Counted from the stretch's first letter, positions 1-6,858 are shown. The stretch: 27,156 nucleotides of DNA from a virus (IMGVR_UViG_3300032157_000041:1-27156), one strand, 5' to 3'. Program-made: numbers and translations. Notes: generated by a model not told the origin, from the sequence alone.

Positions 1-116
1 TCGGGTGGTCGACCATCGAGACACCGCCGCTGTACCTGCTGGGTGTCTCGGCTGGTTGGCAGGCGTTCGGCGCCTATGCGGGGTTCCTCGCGAAGAACAA
101 CGTGAGCGGACTGTGA
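1..116 (+). CDS. C-terminus of a gene cut by the window edge
   Basis: The reading frame is open from the window edge (first full codon at base 3) to TGA at 114-116. It gives a tail of about 37 residues rich in Gly, Ala, Tyr and Leu (TPPLYLLGVSAGWQAFGAYA) that ends in KNNVSGL. The stretch is hydrophobic enough to be a membrane or buried helix. The stop overlaps the GTG of the next small gene by 4 bases, the same junction style as elsewhere, which supports the frame. I do not recognise the family. Its place before tail-fibre genes fits a tail or lysis protein, but that is inference. Confidence 0.5.
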   Translation, partial: GWSTIETPPLYLLGVSAGWQAFGAYAGFLAKNNVSGL

Positions 117-205
117 ACGGCTGCGAGGTGTGGTGCCCGTGCCGGTGCCAGAACAGCAACTGTGGCTGCCACGTCCCTGCGCCGGCCAGTTCGCGGCCGC
201 GGTGA
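113..205 (+). CDS. Cys-rich 30-residue microprotein
   Basis: It starts at GTG 113, overlapping the preceding stop (GTGA), and ends at TGA 203-205. The first 20 residues hold six cysteines (positions 4, 8, 10, 12, 17, 19) and a histidine at 20, followed by a Pro/Ala/Ser/Arg tail. This spacing suggests a metal-binding knuckle or a disulfide knot. There is no strong ribosome binding site, so translation would rely on coupling to the upstream gene. No family is recognised. The start overlap, the cysteine density and the next start only 6 bases downstream argue for a real gene; its shortness argues against certainty. Confidence 0.4.
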   Translation: MNGCEVWCPCRCQNSNCGCHVPAPASSRPR

Positions 206-211
206 TGACTG

Positions 212-358
212 ATGATCAGCAGCCTTGTGTCGGGGGTCGCGGCGCGGCAGGCAGTTCTGTCCAGTGATCTGTTGAACGGTCCAGGCAAGCCGTGCGTCTG
301 CGACGTGTGCCTTGGACTGGAAGAGCCGCGGGACCCGAGCCGGCGGCCCGGGACATGA
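212..358 (+). CDS. Small protein with a CxCxxC motif
   Basis: ATG 212 to TGA 356-358 gives 48 residues. The first 20 are mildly hydrophobic and helical in character; residues 28-33 form CVCDVC, and the tail is charged (EEPRDPSRRP). The stop overlaps the ATG of the DUF6527 gene by 4 bases, the usual linkage here. The CxCxxC motif suggests metal binding, possibly working with the neighbouring Cys-rich proteins. No known family is recognised. Confidence 0.5.
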   Translation: MISSLVSGVAARQAVLSSDLLNGPGKPCVCDVCLGLEEPRDPSRRPGT

Positions 359-699
359 ACCGTGCGGCGGAGGCTGAAGGCAACCGCGTGAACTTCTGGT
401 GCCCGGGGTGCGATGACGTCCACACCATCCGCCATGGCGACGAACAGTCCTGGACGTGGAACGGCGACCTCGAGCGACCCACCTTCAGTCCCTCGATCAA
501 GGTCGGGGGCGTCCAGTGGGATAGGACGTCGAGCTTCCACAAGAGCGCGCACCTCGTCGAACCTGGCCAGCCGACGTGCTGTCACTCCTTCGTCGCTGAC
601 GGCCGGATCCAGTTCCTCGGCGACTGCACCCACCAGCTCGCCGGCCAAACCGTTGACCTTCCCGAGTGGCCTTACTGCGACCAGGACGACGCCGCATGA
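355..699 (+). CDS. DUF6527 family protein
   Basis: This is a 114-residue protein. I chose ATG 355 because it overlaps the upstream stop as ATGA and removes a low-quality N-terminal extension. Visible signatures are FWCPGC near residue 14, a WTWNGDLERPTFSPSI stretch in the middle, then a Cys-Cys-His segment, a GRIQFLGDCTH motif and a closing LPEWP. This order matches DUF6527 proteins, which are common in actinophage genomes. The paired cysteines and histidines suggest a bound metal. The molecular role in phages is unknown to me. From memory, relatives also occur near bacterial ubiquitin-like conjugation genes, but nothing of that kind is seen here. Confidence 0.75.
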   Translation: MNRAAEAEGNRVNFWCPGCDDVHTIRHGDEQSWTWNGDLERPTFSPSIKVGGVQWDRTSSFHKSAHLVEPGQPTCCHSFVADGRIQFLGDCTHQLAGQTVDLPEWPYCDQDDAA

Positions 700-857
700 A
701 GATTCTGCGGTTCCTCGGAGCCATCGCCGCCGACGTCGTGTACTTCGCCGATGAGTTTCTGGTCGGGCCGCTGAAGGACAAGCTGACGGGCTTCGACGCG
801 GTCGTGAAGGACGCGAAGGCCAAGAACTCAATCATCAGACCAGGGGATGAACTGTGA
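696..857 (+). CDS. Hypothetical 53-residue protein
   Basis: ATG 696 overlaps the DUF6527 stop (ATGA), and the TGA at 855-857 overlaps the next GTG. The N-terminus (MKILRFLGAIAADVVYFADE) is amphipathic or weakly membrane-like. The remainder is a Lys/Asp-rich helix ending GDEL. No family is recognised. The tight overlaps on both sides make it a credible gene in the tail operon; a small baseplate- or lysis-associated peptide is possible but unsupported. Confidence 0.55.
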   Translation: MKILRFLGAIAADVVYFADEFLVGPLKDKLTGFDAVVKDAKAKNSIIRPGDEL

Positions 858-1168
858 CCGATATCGACCTCTCCGCAGCGGTCTACAACATCCACATGAC
901 CCGCAACGACGGCCTACGGATCCATGCCACTCTGCCTCTGGACCTGACCGGCCACACAGTGACCGCGCACTTCCGCACCACCCCCGACAGCACCGAATAC
1001 ACGGAGTTTACGGTCGATGTCATCGACGCACCGACGGGTGTCGTTGAGGCCACCCTGGCACGCGTACCTCGGGAAGGGTTCTACGACCTCCAGGTCACCA
1101 AGGATGGTGTCCCCCGTACCTACATGGCCGGTGCTATCACCCAAGCACCGGACGTGACGCGTCCGTGA
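854..1168 (+). CDS. Putative baseplate/tail Ig-like domain protein
   Basis: This is a 104-residue protein starting at GTG 854 (GTGA overlap). The pattern reads as a single beta-sandwich: a start with DGLRIHATLPLDLTGHTV, a central FTVDVIDAPTGVVEATL, and a strand pair GFYDLQVTKDGVPRTYM. This resembles the small N-terminal domains of phage upper-baseplate proteins (BppU-like), which join tail tip to fibre. It directly precedes and overlaps the tail fibre gene, as expected for a fibre adaptor. The protein at 5025-5345 has the same size and architecture, so they may be distant paralogues. The role is inferred from fold pattern and position. Confidence 0.55.
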   Translation: MTDIDLSAAVYNIHMTRNDGLRIHATLPLDLTGHTVTAHFRTTPDSTEYTEFTVDVIDAPTGVVEATLARVPREGFYDLQVTKDGVPRTYMAGAITQAPDVTRP

Positions 1169-2973
1169 CGACAGAGCTCGTGGTGCAGGTCCAGGCGCAG
1201 CCGCTCGAGCTCGTCGTTGACGCGCACGAAGCGGTCGTACCGGTCGATACCTCACCGCTTCAGGTCGTTGTGGAGGCGCAGGAGACGGTGGTCAAGCTTG
1301 ACCCCTCAGTCGGTGCCCTGCTTGAGGCGATCGCGATCGAGAAGGCCCGCGCCGAAGGCGCCGAAGCTGCGCTGCGAGCCCACCTCAACAGGGCTCGCAC
1401 CAAGTTCTACCTCGAAGACTACGAGGCCGTCGGCGATGGCGTCGCCGATGACTCCGACGCATGGGACGCCTGCCTCGCCGAGGCGATGCCAGTCAACGGC
1501 ATCATCGAACTGGGCTCCAAGACCTACGGCATCAGCCGTAAGCATCACCTCGTCGGCGAAGACGACATGATCGGCCACGCCGTCACAGTCGTCGGCCAGG
1601 GTGTCGCCACCGACATCTCCCTGCTCGGCGACCAAGGGTCGATCGTCCGGGCGCTGACAGCCGAGGCCATGCTGATCTGGGGTGATGTCCCCACCGGCCC
1701 CGGTCTCGCCGGCGTCACCCACTACGGCGGACGTCCCGGCATATCCCACGGTTTCACCTTCGATGGGAACCTGACCGGCAGCCTCGGCATCCAGATCGGC
1801 GTGAGTGTTGCCTACGGGACGTGGTTGAACATCCACACCACCCGCTGCGACGGCGACGGCTGGCTCATCACCTCCCAGAACTGCATCTTCATCGGCTGCT
1901 ACGGGGACCAGAACTCCGGCAACGGGTGGACGTTCGACTTCGGGGCCATGCAGAACACGTTCATCAACTGCCACGGCGTCCACAACGACGGCTGGAACAT
2001 GCAAGCCCGGCAGACCGGCGGCATGGACTGGTCGGTCGTGGACTACCCGCAGAACAACACGTTCATCAACTGCATCGTGGAGAACCCCGGCGCAGACGAC
2101 TTCGCCAACACCGGCCTCGGCGGATTCCACGTCCGCGAAGGCACCGGCTTCGTCTGGAACAACACGTTCATGACCACCGACCCCGGCGACGGGAAGCCGT
2201 CCCTGCTGCTGACCCCTTCGACGGCGAACGGGTATGTCGGACAAAACACCGTCCGCGACTGCCTGATCGAGAAGATCTACATCGACGCCAACGATGGCGC
2301 CGGTGTCGCCCAGCCGATGGGTGCCACCCGCGAGCCGCTGGTCCTCGCCGGCTGGAACAACATCAACGAGATCGTCAACGGGTCCACCGACTTCATCTAC
2401 GACGACGGCCAAGGCCCACCCGTGGACTACACCGCCGAGGGCACCGGTGCGGCTGCCGCCATGCGCCACGCCCACTTCGCCAAGTCCGCCGGCGCTGACC
2501 TGCTCGAACTGTTCAACTCCGCCGGCCACCTGCGCGCGATAGTGACCGAGGACGGCAGCGTGGGTGCCCGGTTGGGCTCAGCGCAACAGATGGTCATGGG
2601 CGAAGCGTTCGGGGTCGGCGGGATCTTCTTCGGAAACGACTTCACCCCATCCATCACGAACCCCGCCGGGAACACCCTCTACATCTTGGGCAAGTGGCTC
2701 GCCCAAGCGGACGCGGCAGGTACGACCCCCCTCGTCGCCAAGGGAACCACCTCACAGACCGCCGACCTGTTCGAAGCGCAGAACTCCGCCGGCGCAATCC
2801 TCCACTCCGTTGACAAAGACGGCATCCCCCGCTGGAACGCCGCCGCCACTCAGCAGACAACTGTTGGCGCCGCCGGCGGAGCCGCAGCCCCGCCAGCTGC
2901 CCCTGCCAAGTGGCTCAAGGTCAAAGACGCCGCCGGCACCACCTACGTCATACCGGCCTATCCGGCGACCTGA
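1165..2973 (+). CDS. Tail fibre/spike with pectate-lyase-like beta-helix
   Basis: 602 residues from GTG 1165. Residues 1-50 are Val-rich strands; about 50-75 form a helical coiled-coil-like linker (ALLEAIAIEKARAEGAEAAL). From about residue 75 a YEAVGDGVADDSDAWDACL segment matches the start of pectate-lyase-superfamily beta-helices. Regular Asn/Gly-rich rungs follow to about residue 390, including repeated NNTFINC-type turns. Two similar modules follow (ADLLELFNSAGHLRAIVTEDG and TADLFEAQNSAGAILHSVDKDG), then an Ala/Pro linker and a short C-terminal beta motif (WLKVKDAAGTTYVIPAY). This is the architecture of a trimeric receptor-binding or depolymerase spike. Whether it cleaves host surface glycan cannot be judged from the sequence. 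Confidence 0.8.
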   Translation: MTTELVVQVQAQPLELVVDAHEAVVPVDTSPLQVVVEAQETVVKLDPSVGALLEAIAIEKARAEGAEAALRAHLNRARTKFYLEDYEAVGDGVADDSDAWDACLAEAMPVNGIIELGSKTYGISRKHHLVGEDDMIGHAVTVVGQGVATDISLLGDQGSIVRALTAEAMLIWGDVPTGPGLAGVTHYGGRPGISHGFTFDGNLTGSLGIQIGVSVAYGTWLNIHTTRCDGDGWLITSQNCIFIGCYGDQNSGNGWTFDFGAMQNTFINCHGVHNDGWNMQARQTGGMDWSVVDYPQNNTFINCIVENPGADDFANTGLGGFHVREGTGFVWNNTFMTTDPGDGKPSLLLTPSTANGYVGQNTVRDCLIEKIYIDANDGAGVAQPMGATREPLVLAGWNNINEIVNGSTDFIYDDGQGPPVDYTAEGTGAAAAMRHAHFAKSAGADLLELFNSAGHLRAIVTEDGSVGARLGSAQQMVMGEAFGVGGIFFGNDFTPSITNPAGNTLYILGKWLAQADAAGTTPLVAKGTTSQTADLFEAQNSAGAILHSVDKDGIPRWNAAATQQTTVGAAGGAAAPPAAPAKWLKVKDAAGTTYVIPAYPAT

Positions 2974-3040
2974 TTCAGCAACCCGATCCACCCATGGCCT
3001 GTCGGCCTCCGCAACGTCCCACCACACAGAGGAGCTCACC

Positions 3041-3670
3041 ATGGCCGTGTCCATGACCCTGTACGGAAACTTCTTCAAAGCCCTGTTCAACAAGGAAGTC
3101 GACCTCGACAGCGACTCCCTCAAGGTGATGCTGTGCACGTCCAGCTACACCCCGGACAAGGACACCCACGACTACAAGAACGACGTCACCAACGAGGTCA
3201 CCGGCACCGGGTACTCCGCCGGCGGAGCCGCGATCGCGAACCCTGCCTTCTCCTACATCACGGCGAACTCGTGGGCGACTGCTCGAGCGAACTCCACCGC
3301 GTACACCGCGGGCCAGATCGTGCGTCCCGCATCCGGCAACGGCTACCTGTACCAAGCCGTCACCGCAGGCACGACCGCCGGCTCGATCCCGACCTACCCG
3401 ACCACGATCGGCGGCACCGTCGTCGACGGTGGCGTCACCTGGGTGTGCGTCGGCCGCGGTGCCCTGAAGTTCGACGGCGACGACGTCGCCTGGGCAGCCT
3501 CCACGATCGCGGCCGCCCGATACGGCATCGCCTACGACGACACCCCGGCCACAGCCGCGACCAAACCACTCATCGGCTACGTCGACTTCGGGGCCGACGT
3601 GTCAACGACCAACGGGACCTTCTCGATCCCGTGGTCCGCGGACGGCATCTTCGTCGTCGTCGTCGCCTAA
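3041..3670 (+). CDS. Virion/tail protein with inserted carbohydrate-binding-like domain
   Basis: 209 residues. ATG 3041 is chosen because AGAGGAG lies 7-13 bases upstream and a 67-base gap separates it from the fibre gene. Residues 1-76 and 140-209 form one fold common in phage virion proteins (LKVMLCTSSYTPD, GTGYSAGGAA, then WAASTIAAARYGIAYDD and LIGYVDFG). Between them, about residues 77-140, sits a module with AYTAGQIV, GYLYQAVTAGTT and GGTVVDGGVTWVCVG, the pattern of small carbohydrate-binding-like domains found on phage tails and chitinases. It probably decorates the virion and binds glycans; the exact location in the particle is unknown. Confidence 0.7.
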   Translation: MAVSMTLYGNFFKALFNKEVDLDSDSLKVMLCTSSYTPDKDTHDYKNDVTNEVTGTGYSAGGAAIANPAFSYITANSWATARANSTAYTAGQIVRPASGNGYLYQAVTAGTTAGSIPTYPTTIGGTVVDGGVTWVCVGRGALKFDGDDVAWAASTIAAARYGIAYDDTPATAATKPLIGYVDFGADVSTTNGTFSIPWSADGIFVVVVA

Positions 3671-3696
3671 CTGCCCATGTGAGTTAGGAGGCCGCG

Positions 3697-5028
3697 ATGG
3701 CGATCGCCCCGGTTAGCGTCTCGACCCCGCAGTGGAACAACTCGGGACAGTCCCTCAACGTCAACATGCCTTCGGGCATTGTGGCGGGCAATCTACTGGT
3801 CGTCATCATCCACGCCACCGGCACCATGAGCACGCCCGCCGGCTGGAACCTCAAGTTCCAAGCACTGGCACCGGGCACACAGTCGTCGGTGTTCTGGCGA
3901 TGGGCGACAGGTTCCGAAGCAGCCAGCTACACCTTCTCCACATCAGCCCTGAGCACGGTCTTCGCTGCAGTCGCGGTCCAACTGTCAGGAACCATTGGTA
4001 GCGGCGACCCGTTCGATGTGGTGGTCACCGCAAACCAAGGCGGCTCCCTCAACTCTGGGTCATGCACGCTCGTCACTACGGTCCCGAACTGCTACCTGTT
4101 GAACCGCGACTCCACAGGCATCGGTTCGATCACCTGGTCATCGGGCCCGTCCGGGATGACCCTGCTGTCGCCCAACAGCAGCGCGGTGCATGTGTTCGGC
4201 GGCATCCAAGCCGCCGCCGGCAACACCGGCGCGAAAGTGTCCACCTACACGGCTACGTCGAACCACCAGACCTGCATGGTGGCGATCAAGCCGGCAATCG
4301 ACGCTACGGTCGCCCCACCGGCAGCGATCGCCATGGCCAGCGGATCGACACCAGATGTGGCGGCCTCGTCAGCGCTAGCGGCTCCGTCTGCTGTGGCGCT
4401 GGCACAAGGCGTAGAACCCCAAGTCTCGCTCGGGTCCAGCCCGCAGCCACCAGCTGCTGTCGCGCGAGCGATCCCGCCGGAGCCCAGTGTCGCCGCCCAT
4501 GTCTTCGTGCCAGCACCTGCAGCTCGAGCCACGGTCGCACCGCTGCCACCTGAAGTCTCCCTGGGCGCGTCCATCGAGACGTCGCCCGGGCAAGCCACGG
4601 TCACGGCGGTCGGTCAGAGTCCAGGCGTCACAGCGGAGTCCACGATCGACGTCCTGCCCGGTGCCGCGCGAGCCAGCGCTCCGGCGCCAACGGTCACCGC
4701 TGAGGCGTCGCTGGTCTCACCACCGGCTGCCCTTGCCCGCGTCTACCCCGTGGCCCCAGACGTGTCAGCCGACGCTCTCTTGGACGTGCCGGCAGCGACT
4801 GCGCGTGCGTTCGCAGCCGACCCCCAAGTCACCGCCGGTGCGCTTGTCCAGGCTGCGGAAGCCGTCGCCTACGCGATGGCGTTCCCACCGATCTACATCG
4901 GCGCCCCACCGGCCATCCCCCAGCACGGCGAAGCCATCCTGGCCGACAACACAGCGGCCGCAACCCTGGCCGACAACACCGCGGCCGCCGAACTCAAAAC
5001 CAACACCGCGGAGGCCTATCTCGTATGA
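3697..5028 (+). CDS. Minor tail protein with nine degenerate 22-residue repeats
   Basis: 443 residues from ATG 3697, with AGGAGG 7-12 bases upstream. Residues 1-200 are a beta-rich jelly-roll-like domain (SGIVAGNLLVVIIHATG, WRWATGSEAASYTF, AIKPA at the end). Residues 206-405 are about nine tandem degenerate units of roughly 22 residues on the scheme PPAA-ARA-x5-P-x-V-x-A-x2-L. Residues 411-443 hold a shorter repeat (ADNTAA twice, then KTNTAEAYLV). The repeats probably build an extended fibrous stalk. The stop overlaps the ATG of the next gene. Family assignment as minor tail protein rests on position and composition. Confidence 0.7.
   Translation: MAIAPVSVSTPQWNNSGQSLNVNMPSGIVAGNLLVVIIHATGTMSTPAGWNLKFQALAPGTQSSVFWRWATGSEAASYTFSTSALSTVFAAVAVQLSGTIGSGDPFDVVVTANQGGSLNSGSCTLVTTVPNCYLLNRDSTGIGSITWSSGPSGMTLLSPNSSAVHVFGGIQAAAGNTGAKVSTYTATSNHQTCMVAIKPAIDATVAPPAAIAMASGSTPDVAASSALAAPSAVALAQGVEPQVSLGSSPQPPAAVARAIPPEPSVAAHVFVPAPAARATVAPLPPEVSLGASIETSPGQATVTAVGQSPGVTAESTIDVLPGAARASAPAPTVTAEASLVSPPAALARVYPVAPDVSADALLDVPAATARAFAADPQVTAGALVQAAEAVAYAMAFPPIYIGAPPAIPQHGEAILADNTAAATLADNTAAAELKTNTAEAYLV
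4312..4911 (+). repeat. Protein-coding tandem repeat, about nine units
   Basis: This DNA segment encodes residues 206-405 of the tail protein. It consists of nine in-frame units of about 63-72 bases. The units are conserved at the amino-acid level (Pro-Ala-Ala start, Ala-Arg-Ala core, Pro-x-Val-x-Ala end) but little at the DNA level, so they are old duplications kept by selection rather than a recent expansion. Confidence 0.7.
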
Positions 5029-5345
5029 AGATCTACACCGGCGACCTGCTCCCGCCCCTCAAGATCACCCTCAAGGACAGCGAAGTCGACGTCAACCTCG
5101 ACCAAGCCACCAGTGTCCGGGTCCTCGGCCGCCGTAACGGTGAACTGATCTTCGACCGCACCGGAGACGACATCAGCTGGGTTCACGACGGCGCGATCTC
5201 CGTTGTCACGATGCCGTGGCAAGCAGGTGACACCGACGAGGCCGGAATGATCGAGCCCGAGGTTGAGGTCACGTGGCCGGGTCCGAAGCCGCAAACGTTC
5301 CGACCGCCGACGGCGGTGCACGTGGCGGCAACGTTGGACGCCTGA
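5025..5345 (+). CDS. Putative baseplate Ig-like protein, second copy type
   Basis: 106 residues from ATG 5025, overlapping the tail-protein stop by 4 bases. The sequence opens with a strand pair (YTGDLLPPLKITLKDSE), then DLDQATSVRVLGRRNGELIFDR-like strands, a WVHDGAISVVTMPW segment, and a GMIEPEVEVTWPG strand ending in a short acidic/aliphatic tail. This is the same single beta-sandwich layout as the 104-residue protein at 854, consistent with a BppU-like N-domain acting as a connector in the tail tip. It is the last gene before the terminator at 5368-5400, so it closes the structural operon. Confidence 0.6.
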   Translation: MKIYTGDLLPPLKITLKDSEVDVNLDQATSVRVLGRRNGELIFDRTGDDISWVHDGAISVVTMPWQAGDTDEAGMIEPEVEVTWPGPKPQTFRPPTAVHVAATLDA

Positions 5346-5367
5346 CTCAGCAATTCAGCAAGTAAGC

Positions 5368-5400
5368 GCGCCCCATCCCTAACCCGGATGGGGCGCTTTT
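5368..5400 (+). terminator. Rho-independent terminator of the structural operon
   Basis: An 11-bp perfect stem (GCGCCCCATCC at 5368-5378 with GGATGGGGCGC at 5386-5396) closes a 7-base loop and is followed directly by TTTT. It sits 22 bases after the last tail gene stop and ends rightward transcription before the attachment region. Confidence 0.9.
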
Positions 5401-5416
5401 CGCGTACCCCAAGGGG

Positions 5417-5433
5417 TGTGACCGCCGGTCACA
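5417..5433. repeat. Inverted TGTGACC/GGTCACA pair, candidate integrase arm sites (left)
   Basis: TGTGACC at 5417-5423 and GGTCACA at 5427-5433 are perfect inverted copies separated by GCC. The same 7-mer recurs twice on the other side of the tRNA-like core, which makes a protein-binding role likely, most simply integrase arm binding. Confidence 0.5.
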
Positions 5434-5541
5434 AAACGGACCTTCAGACGATCACACAGCGATCAGATGTTCGCACGACGATCACCGGGATTGCAGCGGA
5501 ACATCGGTTTTCGCCCGATCTGTCAAGGGGTCGGAACCCGG

Positions 5542-5563
5542 TTCGAATCCCGTTGGGGGTGCC
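5542..5563 (+). other. tRNA 3'-end-like segment, candidate att core
   Basis: The segment begins TTCGAAT, as in a tRNA T-loop, continues with CCCGT as the 3' half of a T stem, then TGGGGGT and G as a 3' acceptor strand with discriminator, and CC. No matching 5' half, anticodon arm or complementary 5' T-stem (ACGGG expected, CCCGG present) occurs upstream. It is therefore a fragment that would restore a host tRNA gene on integration, not a tRNA gene. The amino-acid identity cannot be told. Confidence 0.6.
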
Positions 5564-5574
5564 CCTCAAGTACG

Positions 5575-5614
5575 GCTCCTGACCTGCATCGATGCAACAG
5601 CGCAGGTCAGGGGC
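5575..5614. other. Long inverted repeat next to att core
   Basis: CCTGACCTGC (5578-5587) pairs perfectly with GCAGGTCAGG (5602-5611), extended by GCT/GGC with one wobble to about 13 bp. The loop contains part of a 10-base palindrome GCATCGATGC (5586-5595). The sequence following is pyrimidine-rich. It resembles terminators that follow actinobacterial tRNA genes, so it may supply a terminator to the tRNA after integration, or be a recombination-protein site. Confidence 0.55.
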
Positions 5615-5622
5615 TGTTCTCT

Positions 5623-5642
5623 GTGGTCACACCGTGGTCACA
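5623..5642 (+). repeat. Direct GTGGTCACA pair, candidate integrase arm sites (right)
   Basis: GTGGTCACA occurs at 5623-5631 and 5634-5642, an 11-base period of about one helical turn, only 44 bases before the integrase ATG. It shares GGTCACA with the left pair. Binding here could serve both recombination and control of integrase expression. Confidence 0.5.
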
Positions 5643-5685
5643 ACGGCAGGCGAATCTGTCAGCGCACAGGCATACGATCCCCGCC

Positions 5686-6858
5686 ATGGCCCGCCCCGAA
5701 TATCGTCCAGCCAAGGACGGCACCGACGCCTGGCGCGTCCGCTACCGGATCGGCGGCCGCCAGTCTGGTGAGACGTTCTACACCCTCGGCGCCGCCCAGG
5801 AGTTCTGCGACTGGATTCGCGTCTTCGGCACCGAGCGGGCTGTGCAGCTGCTCGCCACCGAGACAGCACATCTCCAGCCGCCGGCGGTCCTGCCGACGCT
5901 CGACGAGTGGGCCGAGAGGTACATCGACGCGCTGCCGGGTGCGTCCGGCGACACGAAGGACGGCTACCGGTCGTCCTATCGGCATTCGTTCGGCACCCGG
6001 ATCGGGATGCTGCGCCTCGACCAGGTCGACCGCGAAGCAGTGTCCCGCGCCATCGTCGACATGCAACGCGCCGGCGGACCGCGCACCAAGGGCGGCTACT
6101 CCGACAAGTCGATCGCGAACCACCACGGGCTGCTCTTCGGGATGATGGCCACCGCCGTCCTCGACCGGGTCATCACCGCGAACCCGTGCGCCGGCGTCCG
6201 CCTGCCCCGTAACAGCGACCACGAGAAGCAACCGAAGCGGTTCCTGACGCCGGCGGAGTTCCAGCGCCTGTGGTCCAAGATCGGTGCCCACCATCGGCCC
6301 CTCATCGAGACGCTCGTCGGGACTGGGATCCGGTGGGGCGAAGCCGAAGCGCTCCTGGTCTCCGACGTCGACCTGGCTGCCCGGCTCCTGCACGTGACGA
6401 AGGCCGCGAAGCGGTCCGGCGACGGCCGGCGCATCATCGGGCCAACCAAGACCCGCCGGTCACGACGGACAGTCAGTCTGCCGCTCGAGCTCGTCGAGAC
6501 CCTTGAGGCCGTCGTGCGCGGCCGCGACGATCGCGAACGCCTGTTCGTCGCCCCCCGTGGTGGCCCGCTGGGGCACAAGGTGTTCTGGCAGGACGTGTGG
6601 TTGCCGGCGTGCGCGAAGGCCAAGCTGGCTGAGCCGCGGCCGCGTATTCACGACCTGCGTCACACCTACGCTTCCTGGATGATCGCCGAGGGCGTTTCGA
6701 TGAAGGCGCTGCAGGAATCGCTCGGCCATGAGTCGATCACCACCACGATGGACCTGTACGGCCACCTGATGCCCGGGGCAATGGAGGAGACCGCCGCAGC
6801 TGCGTCTCGAGCTCTGGCGCGGGCGTTGCCCGGCCGCGGGAAAATCCGGGCGGCTTAG
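5686..6858 (+). CDS. int: Tyrosine-family phage integrase
   Basis: 390 residues from ATG 5686. The frame is open further upstream into the att region, but that part is not protein-like and runs through the att hairpin, so the internal ATG is preferred although no clear ribosome site precedes it. Residues 1-55 resemble an arm-binding domain (WRVRYRIGGRQSGETF), 70-165 the SAM-like core-binding domain (TLDEWAERYIDAL), and 185-375 the catalytic domain. Catalytic residues are visible: R216 (GTGIRWGEAEAL), K255, H322 and R325 (HDLRHTYAS), H348 (LGHES) and nucleophile Y358 (MDLYGHL). It would integrate the phage at a tRNA-type site and excise it with the excisionase. It ends in a 4-base convergent overlap with the DUF3263 gene. 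Confidence 0.95.
   Translation: MARPEYRPAKDGTDAWRVRYRIGGRQSGETFYTLGAAQEFCDWIRVFGTERAVQLLATETAHLQPPAVLPTLDEWAERYIDALPGASGDTKDGYRSSYRHSFGTRIGMLRLDQVDREAVSRAIVDMQRAGGPRTKGGYSDKSIANHHGLLFGMMATAVLDRVITANPCAGVRLPRNSDHEKQPKRFLTPAEFQRLWSKIGAHHRPLIETLVGTGIRWGEAEALLVSDVDLAARLLHVTKAAKRSGDGRRIIGPTKTRRSRRTVSLPLELVETLEAVVRGRDDRERLFVAPRGGPLGHKVFWQDVWLPACAKAKLAEPRPRIHDLRHTYASWMIAEGVSMKALQESLGHESITTTMDLYGHLMPGAMEETAAAASRALARALPGRGKIRAA

Larger units (their letters stand above)
5401..5685. other. Candidate phage attachment site region (attP)
   Basis: This non-coding interval lies between the structural terminator and the integrase gene. It holds a tRNA 3'-end-like core (5542-5563), a tRNA-terminator-like hairpin (5575-5614), and four copies of GGTCACA or its complement at 5417-5423, 5427-5433, 5625-5631 and 5636-5642, two on each side of the core. 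A 9-base direct repeat GACGATCAC occurs at 5447-5455 and 5477-5485. Core plus flanking short repeats next to an integrase is the organisation expected for a tyrosine-integrase attP. The exact crossover and the host tRNA are not determinable here. Confidence 0.7.

Noticed and set aside
1306-2529. Long minus-strand open frame (407 residues) opposite the tail fibre
   Set aside because: Val/Asp/Gly-rich composition without family motifs; it mirrors the codon bias of the fibre gene, which has clear beta-helix signals.
5500-5570. Complete tRNA gene
   Set aside because: Only the T-loop, 3' T-stem strand and 3' acceptor strand are present; the 5' half and the complementary strands are missing.
5388-5582. 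Small plus frame across the att region
   Set aside because: Begins inside the terminator stem and covers the att core; no protein-like features.
5467-5685. N-terminal extension of the integrase frame to 5467
   Set aside because: It would translate the tRNA-like core and the hairpin, and the extra residues do not look like an integrase arm domain.
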